Source: Acidobacteriota bacterium (GTDB lineage: Bacteria > Acidobacteriota > Terriglobia > Bryobacterales > Bryobacteraceae). From it: DNA of 8,718 bases. Positions within the stretch are counted from its first letter, which is position 1; the number at the start of each line of letters is the position of its first letter. This document shows, one piece after another, positions 1 to 6,254 of this stretch. The notes below the pieces were generated by a model that made no database searches, had not been told where the DNA came from, and saw nothing but the letters and a program-made list of their open reading frames with translations. Made by a program: the position numbers and the translations under genes. Location of the stretch: positions 1 through 8,718 of the forward strand of contig VFZQ01000181.1 in the NCBI GenBank assembly GCA_016871135.1, read 5' to 3'.

Positions 1-411
1 CTCGCCGACGCCCTCTGGCGCTCCAACCGTCTCGGCAGTTTGGCCAACCTCGACATCGATCGGGAGATGTGGATCACCAAGCAACAGTCCGCCGTCGAGC
101 ACAGTCCCGTCGAATTGCATCTCCTGGCCGAACAAAACTCGAAAACCGTTGCCCGTCTCGAAGCCAGAGCCCGTCACTACACCCGCGAAATCTCTCGGTT
201 GATGGACATTTTGCGGAAGCTCCAGGACTGGCCCGTCTCCGTCGAAGCCTCCCAGATGTCCAGTGAAATCATGGAGATCTCAGTCCAGGAGGTCCCAGCG
301 ACAGAGCCGGAACCCGCCGCCAAGCCGGTCCCGCCGCCCCCGGCCGTTCGCAAGCCCGTTCAATCCGCCGAAATCACGCCCCAGAAGGGCAGCGTGCCAC
401 GGAGAAGATGA
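1..411 (+). CDS. Hypothetical protein, 3' part only, terminase-neighbour family
   Basis: This reading frame is already open at the left edge of the window. The TTG at 40 is therefore not a convincing start: the codons before it read on as LADALWRSNRLG, so the gene begins outside the window. The visible 136 residues start with a charged, helix-prone stretch, including ARLEARARHYTREISRL at roughly residues 51-67. They end in a proline/alanine-rich, probably disordered tail (EPEPAAKPVPPPPAV) with basic terminal residues (VPRRR). The helical part resembles the C-terminal end of small acidobacterial and planctomycete proteins whose N-terminus often contains an 'ALKHG' motif and which commonly precede terminase-like ATPase genes. 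That recognition is from memory of the family, and the diagnostic N-terminus is not visible. Its stop overlaps the next start (ATGA, 408-411), suggesting translational coupling and a shared function. No biochemical role can be assigned. A terminase-small-subunit-like or DNA-binding partner role is speculation. Confidence 0.7.
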   Translation, partial: LADALWRSNRLGSLANLDIDREMWITKQQSAVEHSPVELHLLAEQNSKTVARLEARARHYTREISRLMDILRKLQDWPVSVEASQMSSEIMEISVQEVPATEPEPAAKPVPPPPAVRKPVQSAEITPQKGSVPRRR

Positions 412-1208
412 GTCTTGGACGCCTAAACGACCTCAAAAACTGGCGAGCCGGAGTAGCCGTTCCGGACAATACACCCGAAGTGTGTCCAGACTCCGACGCC
501 GCCACATGGGTATCGAACAACCTCGGCTTCACCCCCGATCCCTCGCAGGCTGACGTCCTCAACGCAACGGAGAATCGCCTTCTACTTCTCTGCACGCGCC
601 AATGGGGCAAGTCCACCATCGTCGCCGCCAAAGCGCTCCACCACGCCCTGACGACGCCCAAAGCCTTCATCCTAGTCGCCAGCGCCTGCAAGCGCCAGGC
701 GAAAGAACTCGTCCTCAAGTTCAACGAATTCGCGCACACGGTTCTCGGCGAAATGCCCAAGCCCGAAGGCGAAGGCTTCCGCTTGCCCAACCGCGCCCGC
801 ATCATCCCATTGCCGCAGAACCCCGACAAAGTCCGCTGCTACTCCGCGCCGTCGCTGATCATCGTCGACGAAGCGGCCTTCGTCAGCGACGAACTCTACG
901 ACGCTCTCCGCCCCGCGCTCGCCACTTCCAACGGCGCCGTCTGGCTGCTCAGCACCGCCGGGGAACAAAAAGGATTCTTCCACAAAGCCTGGGTGTCGAG
1001 GGCCAAGGGCTGGAAACTCGTCAAAGTCACCGCCGCCGAATGCCCGCGCATCTCGGCCGAATTCCTCGCCGGCGAACGCATCGAAATGGGCGAAGCAAAA
1101 TACATGCGCGAATACTTCTGCCAGTTCCGCGCCGGCCGTTCCCAATTCGTCGACGAAAGCTACCTCGAAGCCATCTTCGACACCAACTTCAAGGCGTTAG
1201 GGGAATAA
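408..1208 (+). CDS. Terminase large-subunit-like ATPase (motor domain only)
   Basis: This gene encodes 266 residues with the signature of a phage DNA-packaging motor ATPase. An adenine-binding-like segment (FTPDPSQADVL, about residues 41-51) is followed by the Walker A motif CTRQWGKST (62-70, K68). The Walker B motif SLIIVDEAAF (149-158) has D154 and the catalytic glutamate E155. The coupling motif WLLSTAG lies at 179-185. A conserved region EYFCQF follows near residue 237, which in full terminases links the ATPase to an RNase H-like nuclease. Full-length large subunits are usually 400-600 residues; this one stops at that linker, and no nuclease remnant follows in the 69 bases before imuA. 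It starts at the ATG overlapping the preceding stop by four bases, with GGAGA at 401-405 as a close ribosome binding site. No other packaging, capsid or integrase gene is visible, so it looks like a standalone chromosomal relative rather than part of a prophage. ATP hydrolysis is likely; the substrate is unknown. Confidence 0.85.
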   Translation: MSLGRLNDLKNWRAGVAVPDNTPEVCPDSDAATWVSNNLGFTPDPSQADVLNATENRLLLLCTRQWGKSTIVAAKALHHALTTPKAFILVASACKRQAKELVLKFNEFAHTVLGEMPKPEGEGFRLPNRARIIPLPQNPDKVRCYSAPSLIIVDEAAFVSDELYDALRPALATSNGAVWLLSTAGEQKGFFHKAWVSRAKGWKLVKVTAAECPRISAEFLAGERIEMGEAKYMREYFCQFRAGRSQFVDESYLEAIFDTNFKALGE

Positions 1209-1224
1209 CAGGACATTCCCACCC

Positions 1225-1253
1225 TTGACACCCCGCCCGTTTCCCGCCATGAT
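1225..1253 (+). promoter_or_regulatory. Sigma70-type promoter of the imuA-imuB-dnaE2 operon
   Basis: A perfect -35 hexamer TTGACA (1225-1230) is followed by a 17-base spacer and CATGAT (1248-1253), which matches four of six positions of the TATAAT -10 consensus. This would place transcription initiation near 1259-1261 and give a 5' leader of under 20 bases before the imuA GTG. It lies in the only intergenic gap upstream of the operon, just after the terminase-like gene ends. The prediction is from sequence alone; housekeeping promoters in this phylum are poorly characterised. Confidence 0.6.
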
Positions 1254-1260
1254 AAAAGGC

Positions 1261-1275
1261 GAACAAAAGGCGAAT
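1261..1275 (+). promoter_or_regulatory. Candidate LexA (SOS) operator, GAAC-N7-GAAT
   Basis: GAAC at 1261-1264 and GAAT at 1272-1275 are separated by seven bases. The direct-repeat LexA box known from Alphaproteobacteria is GTTC-N7-GTTC, which reads GAAC-N7-GAAC on the other strand; the present site differs from it by one base. Homologous cassettes are LexA-controlled in many bacteria, and this site covers the predicted transcription start, where a repressor would block initiation. I cannot verify which motif this organism's LexA recognises, so the assignment is inferred from motif form, position and the identity of the downstream genes. Confidence 0.5.
1266..1270 (+). promoter_or_regulatory. 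Ribosome binding site of imuA
   Basis: AAAGG lies seven bases before the GTG at 1278 and supports that codon as the start. Reading upstream in the imuA frame there is no other ATG, GTG or TTG before the in-frame TAA at 1206, so GTG 1278 is the most upstream possible start. The motif is inside the second unit of the direct repeat, so a bound repressor and ribosome recruitment share sequence. Confidence 0.55.
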
Positions 1276-1277
1276 AC

Positions 1278-1901
1278 GTGTCCCTCCCCGTCCGCAAATT
1301 GGCCGACCTCATCCCCCGCAAACCCGCGGTCGCCGCTCTTTCTCCCTACACACCCGCCGGCCTTCCCGATCTCCCCGAAGGCGCCATCACTGAAATCTAC
1401 GGCCCCCGCTCCTCCGGCCGCGCCACGCTCCTCCACGCCGCCCTCGCCGCCGCTACCAATGCCGGCGAACTCTGCGCTCTCATCGACGCCGCCGACGCCT
1501 TCGACCCCTGCTCGGCCTCCCATGCCGGCGTCCACCTCAACCGGCTCCTCTGGGTCCGCAGCCACCACGACGCTCACGACGCCCTCAAAGCCGCCGATCT
1601 CGTCCTCCACGCCGGCGGCTTCAAGCTCATCGCCCTCGATCTCTGCGGCGCCGATACCCAACGCATCCCCATCTCCTGGTGGCGCCGCCTCCGCCTCGCC
1701 GTCGAAAATACATCGTCGATCCTCCTCGTCACGACCGACGCCCCGCTCCTCCGCCAGGCCGCGACCATACAGATCGCGCTCGAAACCCACCGCGCCCTCT
1801 GGTCCGGCACGCTCTTCGAAGGCGCCGACATCGCCGCCCGCCAGCGCAAGCCCATGCAGATCGCCCCCGCGCCCACAATCCTCCACGCACGAACCAAGTA
1901 A
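1278..1901 (+). CDS. imuA: ImuA, RecA-like accessory protein of the translesion mutasome
   Basis: ImuA is the first protein of the ImuA-ImuB-DnaE2 error-prone repair system, a RecA/SulA-like factor thought to assist or regulate the mutasome at damaged replication forks. The 207-residue product has a P-loop-like segment GPRSSGRATLL at residues 42-52. It matches the RecA P-loop (GPESSGKTTL) except that the nucleotide-binding lysine is arginine (R48), so ATP use is doubtful. A Walker B-like strand LIALDLCG (117-124, D121) follows, and ILLVTTDAPLLRQ about 30 residues further on resembles the RecA core strand after it. No RecA C-terminal or DNA-binding loop regions are recognisable. The start is a GTG with a modest AAAGG ribosome site. 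The stop TAA (1899-1901) is immediately followed by the imuB ATG, implying translational coupling. The call rests on the weak RecA similarity plus its position ahead of imuB and dnaE2, which together are convincing. Confidence 0.88.
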   Translation: MSLPVRKLADLIPRKPAVAALSPYTPAGLPDLPEGAITEIYGPRSSGRATLLHAALAAATNAGELCALIDAADAFDPCSASHAGVHLNRLLWVRSHHDAHDALKAADLVLHAGGFKLIALDLCGADTQRIPISWWRRLRLAVENTSSILLVTTDAPLLRQAATIQIALETHRALWSGTLFEGADIAARQRKPMQIAPAPTILHARTK

Positions 1902-3155
1902 ATGTACGCCTGCCTCGCCATACAACGCGGTCCCGTCGATGCCCTCCCCGAAATCGCCGCCATGTTCTCGCCGCATCTCGAACGGCCCTCCGAGGACATC
2001 GCCCTCATCGCCGTCTATGGCCTCGAACGCCTCTTCGGTACGTATGCCCACATCGCCGAAACCATCGAACGCGAAGCCGCCGCTCGCGGCCTCGAACTGG
2101 CGATCGCCATCGCTTCGCACCCCGATACCGCCATGCTCGCCGCCCGGCACATCGGTGGCGTTGTTGTTATCGATCCCGCCACCGAACTCGCCGTCCTCGG
2201 CCCTCTGCCCATCGATGTCCTGCCGGCGTCGCTCGATATTCTCGACACACTCATGCGTTGGGGCGTCGAGACCCTCGCCGATTTCGCCGCGCTCCCGCCG
2301 CTCGGAGTCATCGAACGTCTCGGCGAGGAAGGCGGGCGATTGCAAGCGCTCATCGAAGGCCGCGGCGCGCGCCCCCTCCGCATCGCCCGCCCGCCCGAAG
2401 ACTACACCGCGCGCATCGATCTCGATGAACCGCTCTCGCAAATCGAGCCCCTGCTGTTCATCGTCTCCGGCATGGTCAACGACATCGTCAAGCGCCTCGC
2501 CTCGCACGGTCTCGCCGTCGCCGCCATCAAGGCCAAGCTCGATCCCCATCACGAAGTCCGCATCTCGTTCCCCGTCCCGGTCGACGACCCGCGAACCATC
2601 CTCAAGCAAGTGCACCTCGAACTCGAAGCGCACAAACCCCGCCGCGCCATCACCGCCGTCGCCGTTGAGTTGAAACCCACGCCGCCGCGCCCCGCGCAAC
2701 ACGGCTTCTTCACGCCGCCCGCCGCCGAACCCGCCGAGTTGCAGACCCTCCTCGCCCGCCTCCGCGCCATCGTCGGCGACGACAGCGCCGGCGCTCCCGA
2801 ACTTCTCAACACACACCGCCCCGACGCCTGGCGGCTTCGCAGCGATGTCCTGTTTGAACCCGGCAAAATCACAACCGCGCCCGCTATGACAAAGGTGGGC
2901 TTCCGCTACTATCGCCCCGCCCTCGCCGCCAGCGTCGCCGTGAATAAGGAACACCGCCCCGCGCGCGTCGAAGCCCGCGGCGTTCGCGGCGCGGTGACCA
3001 CATCGACAGGCCCCTGGCGCTCGACCGGCGAGTGGTGGACCGGCACTTCCTGGGCCCGCGACGAATGGGACATCGCCCTCGACGACGGCGCGCTCTATCG
3101 CCTCTATCGCGAACACAACTCCAACTCCTGGTTCGTCGAGGGGCTTTATGATTGA
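1902..3155 (+). CDS. imuB: ImuB, catalytically inactive Y-family polymerase-like clamp adaptor
   Basis: ImuB is a Y-family DNA polymerase relative that does not polymerise; it is believed to bridge the beta sliding clamp, ImuA and DnaE2. The 417-residue protein starts MYACLAIQ, where active Y-family enzymes have a metal-binding aspartate segment. The palm region reads ALIAVYGLERLFG (residues 34-46), where relatives generally have L-D-[VI]-[TS]-G before LFG, so the conserved aspartate is alanine (A37) here. The helix-hairpin-helix-like segment LMRWGVETLADFAALP and the little-finger region (near PEDYTARIDLDEPL) are recognisable. QHGFF at 266-270 sits where related ImuB proteins carry a Q-x-x-L-F beta-clamp-binding motif. 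The C-terminal third (HRPDAWRL, then GPWRSTGEWW and the terminal WFVEGLYD) is typical of ImuB. At 417 residues it is at the short end for the family. Its last eight bases overlap the dnaE2 start. Confidence 0.92.
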   Translation: MYACLAIQRGPVDALPEIAAMFSPHLERPSEDIALIAVYGLERLFGTYAHIAETIEREAAARGLELAIAIASHPDTAMLAARHIGGVVVIDPATELAVLGPLPIDVLPASLDILDTLMRWGVETLADFAALPPLGVIERLGEEGGRLQALIEGRGARPLRIARPPEDYTARIDLDEPLSQIEPLLFIVSGMVNDIVKRLASHGLAVAAIKAKLDPHHEVRISFPVPVDDPRTILKQVHLELEAHKPRRAITAVAVELKPTPPRPAQHGFFTPPAAEPAELQTLLARLRAIVGDDSAGAPELLNTHRPDAWRLRSDVLFEPGKITTAPAMTKVGFRYYRPALAASVAVNKEHRPARVEARGVRGAVTTSTGPWRSTGEWWTGTSWARDEWDIALDDGALYRLYREHNSNSWFVEGLYD

Positions 3156-6100
3156 ACTTCGCGCCCGCTCCGCATTCAGCTTCCTCGAAGGCGCCAGCCT
3201 CCCCGAAGACATGATCGATCACGCCGCCGCGCTCGATATCGAAGGCGTTGCCCTCCTCGATCGCGACTGCGTTTCCGGCGCCGTCCGCTTCCACAAACAC
3301 GCCGTAAAGAAAGGCGTCCGTGCCTGGATCGGCGCCGAAGTCACCGCCGTCGAAGGCTTTCGTTATCCGCTCATCGCCGCCACCCGCGCCGGTTACCAGA
3401 ACCTCTGCCGCCTCATCACACGAACCAAACTCGAACGCCGCGCGGCCACCTTCGCCGACATCGAAGAGTTCGTCGGCGGCCTCGTCTGCCTTGCGTCCGA
3501 TCCCCTTCTCTGGGCGCTCCAACACGCCGGCGCCGCGCAACTCGCCGACAAGCTCAAAGCCGTCTTCCCGAAAGGCCGCCTCGCCATCGACATCCAGCGC
3601 CACTTCCTCCGCGACGAAGAGGCGAACAATCAGAAACTGCTCGCGCTCGGCCTGCCCATCGTCGCCTCCAACGGCGTCAGCCACGCGACGCGCGAAGCCC
3701 GCCCGCTGATGGACGTGCTCACCTGCATCCGCCATCACACGACGATCCATGACGCCGGCCGCCTGCTCGCTCGCAACTCCGAACGCTTCTTCAAACCCGC
3801 GCGCCAAATCGAGCGCCTCTTTGCCGATCTCCCTCAAGCCATCGCCGGCGCGCGCGCCTTCGCCGAGCAGCTCGAATTCACGCTCGAAGACCTCGGCTAT
3901 CAGTTCCCGCGCTACCCCGTCCCCGACGGCGAAACCATGGACAGCTTTCTCTGGAAGCGGACTTTCGAAGGCGCCGCGCGGCGATATCAACCGCTCCACG
4001 ATCGCGCCCGCGCACAGCTGGAACGCGAGTTGAAGCTCATCGAAAAACTCGGCCTCGCCGGCTACTTCCTCATCGTTTGGGACATCGTCGAATTCTGCCG
4101 CCGCGCCGGCATCCTCGTGCAAGGCCGCGGCTCGGCCGCCAACAGCGCCGTCTGCTATTCGCTCGGCATCACCGCCGTCGACCCCGTCGGCATGGACCTT
4201 CTCTTCGAACGTTTTCTCTCCGAAGAGCGCGGCGAATGGCCCGACATCGATCTCGATCTCGCCAGCGGCGACCAGCGCGAAGAGGCCATTCAGTACGTCT
4301 ACAAACGATACGGCGAACGCGGCGCCGCGATGACCGCCAACGTCATCACCTACCGCACCCGCTCGGCCATTCGCGATGTCGGCAAAGCGCTCGGCATCCC
4401 CGAGCCGATGCTCGACAAGCTCTCCAAACTCTCCGGCCGCTACAGCGAACTGTCGCTGACGCCGCTCCCGGCCGAACACCCCATGACCGCGCACATGCAG
4501 GCCATGGCCGGCCAGATCCTCGACATGCCGCGCCATCTCGGCCAACACTCCGGCGGCATGGTGATCTGTCAGGGCGCGCTCGATCAAATCGTTCCGCTCC
4601 AGCCGGCGACAATGCCCGGCCGCGTGATCGTGCAATGGGATAAAGAGGACTGCGCCGACATGGGCATCATCAAGGTCGATCTGCTCGGCCTCGGCATGAT
4701 GGCCGCCATCAAGGAATCGCTCGATCTCATCCGCGTGCACTACAAGGAAGAGGTCGATCTCGCCCAAATCCCCAAAGACGATCCGGCCGTCTACGACGCG
4801 CTCCAACGCGCCGACACCGTCGGCATGTTTCAAGTCGAAAGCCGCGCGCAGATGTCCTGCCTGCCGCGTATGCGGCCCGAGAATTTCTACGACATCGTCG
4901 TCGAAGTCGCCATCATCCGCCCCGGCCCGATCACCGGCAACATGCTGCACCCGTACTTGCGCCGCCGCCAGGGCATGGAAGCGGCCGAGTGTTTGCATCC
5001 GTCGCTCGAACAGGTGCTGAAGCGCACACTCGGCGTGCCGCTGTTTCAAGAGCAATTGTTGAAGATGGCGATGATCGCCGCCAACTTCACCGGCGGTGAA
5101 GCCGAGGATCTACGCCGCGCGATGGGCTTCAAGCGTTCGCAAAAACGCATGGCCGAAGTGGAGACGCGCCTCCGCGCCGGCATGACGTCGAACGGCATCG
5201 TGGGCAAAACGCAGGACGCGATCGTGCAGTCGATCACCGCGTTCGCGCTCTACGGTTTCCCCGAATCGCACGCGGCCAGTTTCGCGCTGATCAGCTACGC
5301 CAGCGCATATTTAAAGACGCACTATCTGGCCGCCTTTACCGCCGCGCTGCTCAACAACCAGCCGATGGGTTTCTACAACTCGCTGTCGCTGATCAAGGAT
5401 GCGCAGCGTCATGGCTTGCGCGTTCTTCCGGTCGATATCACGATCTCCGATTGGCTCTGCACGCTGGAAGAATCGGGCGGCGCGATCTGTCTCCGGCTCG
5501 GCCTGAACTACGTCAAAGGAATGCGCGAAGCCACCGCGCGCGCCCTCATCGGTGCGCGGCCTTTCTCGAGCATCGACGACATGAAACAGCGCGTGCCGGT
5601 TGTATCGAAAGAAGAGATGTACAAGCTGGCCGAGATCGGCGCGCTCAATAAAATCGGCGGTTCCGAGCAGCGCCATCGCCGCGAAGCGGTGTGGCAAGCG
5701 AGTCTTGCCGCCCGCCCCCTCGGCAGCTTGTTGGAATCCGAAGGCGACTCCCCGTCACCACTCGCGCCGATGGATCCGATGGAGCGGTTGCAAGCCGACG
5801 TCCGCGTCAGCGGCCTGTCGATCGGCCCGCACCCGATGTTCTACGCCCGCGAGCGGCTGAACGAAATGGGCGTGTTGCGCGCGGCCGATCTCCACACCGC
5901 GCCCAGCGAGCGCTTCGTCCGCGTCGCCGGCCTGGTCATCTGCCGCCAGCAGCCGCAAACCGCCAAGGGGTTCGTGTTCCTGAGCCTTGAAGACGAAACC
6001 GGAATCTCGAACGTGATCGTCTCGCCGAAGCTCTTCGCAACGACGCGCGCCGACATCCTCCGCCACCCGTATCTATTGGTCGGCGGCGTCCTGCAAAACG

Positions 6101-6186
6101 AGCGCGGGGCGATCTCCGTCCGCGCCCGCAAAGTCGAACCCGTCCGCGCGGCGAAGGTGGCCGTGGCGTCGCATGATTTCCATTAG
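3148..6186 (+). CDS. dnaE2: DnaE2/ImuC, error-prone C-family DNA polymerase III alpha subunit
   Basis: This is the polymerase of the mutasome, performing mutagenic synthesis across damaged template. The 1012-residue length fits DnaE2, which is shorter than the replicative DnaE1. An N-terminal PHP domain (about 1-200) begins MIELRARSAFSFLEGAS; family members usually have a histidine where R5 stands, consistent with an inactive metal site. The palm carries GRGSAANSAV (326-335), the first catalytic pair in PDIDLD (D366, D368) and the third aspartate in KVDLLGL (D511), so polymerase activity is expected. GMFQVESRAQM and RPGPITGNM follow, then ALYGFPESHAASFALISY in the fingers/duplex-binding region. 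An OB-fold begins around residue 923 (RVAGLVICRQQ, then FVFLSLEDETG). The ATG overlaps the imuB end by eight bases and has GAGGGG at 3138-3143. Codon use shifts about two thirds of the way through: CTC and GTC dominate early, CTG, TTG and GTG are frequent late. Confidence 0.96.
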   Translation: MIELRARSAFSFLEGASLPEDMIDHAAALDIEGVALLDRDCVSGAVRFHKHAVKKGVRAWIGAEVTAVEGFRYPLIAATRAGYQNLCRLITRTKLERRAATFADIEEFVGGLVCLASDPLLWALQHAGAAQLADKLKAVFPKGRLAIDIQRHFLRDEEANNQKLLALGLPIVASNGVSHATREARPLMDVLTCIRHHTTIHDAGRLLARNSERFFKPARQIERLFADLPQAIAGARAFAEQLEFTLEDLGYQFPRYPVPDGETMDSFLWKRTFEGAARRYQPLHDRARAQLERELKLIEKLGLAGYFLIVWDIVEFCRRAGILVQGRGSAANSAVCYSLGITAVDPVGMDLLFERFLSEERGEWPDIDLDLASGDQREEAIQYVYKRYGERGAAMTANVITYRTRSAIRDVGKALGIPEPMLDKLSKLSGRYSELSLTPLPAEHPMTAHMQAMAGQILDMPRHLGQHSGGMVICQGALDQIVPLQPATMPGRVIVQWDKEDCADMGIIKVDLLGLGMMAAIKESLDLIRVHYKEEVDLAQIPKDDPAVYDALQRADTVGMFQVESRAQMSCLPRMRPENFYDIVVEVAIIRPGPITGNMLHPYLRRRQGMEAAECLHPSLEQVLKRTLGVPLFQEQLLKMAMIAANFTGGEAEDLRRAMGFKRSQKRMAEVETRLRAGMTSNGIVGKTQDAIVQSITAFALYGFPESHAASFALISYASAYLKTHYLAAFTAALLNNQPMGFYNSLSLIKDAQRHGLRVLPVDITISDWLCTLEESGGAICLRLGLNYVKGMREATARALIGARPFSSIDDMKQRVPVVSKEEMYKLAEIGALNKIGGSEQRHRREAVWQASLAARPLGSLLESEGDSPSPLAPMDPMERLQADVRVSGLSIGPHPMFYARERLNEMGVLRAADLHTAPSERFVRVAGLVICRQQPQTAKGFVFLSLEDETGISNVIVSPKLFATTRADILRHPYLLVGGVLQNERGAISVRARKVEPVRAAKVAVASHDFH

Positions 6187-6254
6187 AAATACGTCTAGCC
6201 GCGAACGGGCGAAGGTGCAACATATCGGGCCCGGTGGGTGTAGCGGGAGTATGC
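6187..6254. other. Short convergent intergenic gap, no clear terminator
   Basis: These 68 bases separate the end of dnaE2 (+) from the end of the receptor gene (-). The only palindromes are CGGGCCCG (6226-6233), which has no loop, and a weak five-base pairing CGGGC/GCCCG (6206-6210 with 6229-6233) across an 18-base loop. Neither is followed by a T-run on either strand, so no intrinsic terminator is supported. Termination may be Rho-dependent or lie inside the opposite gene. Confidence 0.6.

Larger units (their letters stand above)
1254..1275 (+). repeat. 11-base tandem direct repeat at the operon start
   Basis: AAAAGGCGAA occurs twice, at 1254-1263 and 1265-1274, followed by C in the first unit and T in the second. 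The period is 11 bases, about one helical turn, so a protein could contact both copies on the same DNA face. It begins directly after the -10 hexamer and spans the expected transcription start and the ribosome binding site. The placement suggests an operator rather than a chance repeat. Confidence 0.8.

Noticed and set aside
40..42. TTG as the start of the first gene
   Set aside because: The frame is open from position 1 with residues that continue the same helical pattern; the true start is outside the window.
1249..1251. ATG just before the direct repeat as an alternative imuA start
   Set aside because: It is in a different frame from imuA and part of the likely -10 region; the imuA frame offers only GTG 1278 upstream of its conserved region.
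1209..1277. Remnant of a terminase nuclease domain after the ATPase stop
   Set aside because: The gap is only 69 bases, is fully explained by promoter and repeat, and shows no acidic nuclease motif in any frame.
1225..2673. Open frame on the + strand (482 codons) overlapping imuA and imuB
   Set aside because: Serine/proline-rich low-complexity product, out of frame with two recognisable genes. Its start is the TTG inside the -35 hexamer.
1197..3212. Long open frame on the - strand (671 codons) opposite imuA and imuB
   Set aside because: Glycine/acidic-rich low-complexity translation, no recognisable motif, and wholly antisense to convincing genes. High-GC codon bias removes stops from this frame.
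2884..5055. Long open frame on the - strand (723 codons) opposite imuB and dnaE2
   Set aside because: It shadows conserved DnaE2 motifs on the + strand and has the His/Asp/Glu/Gly-rich composition of an antisense reading of GC-rich codons.
6226..6233. CGGGCCCG palindrome as a terminator or protein-binding site
   Set aside because: There is no loop and no T-run, and such short GC palindromes are expected by chance at this base composition.
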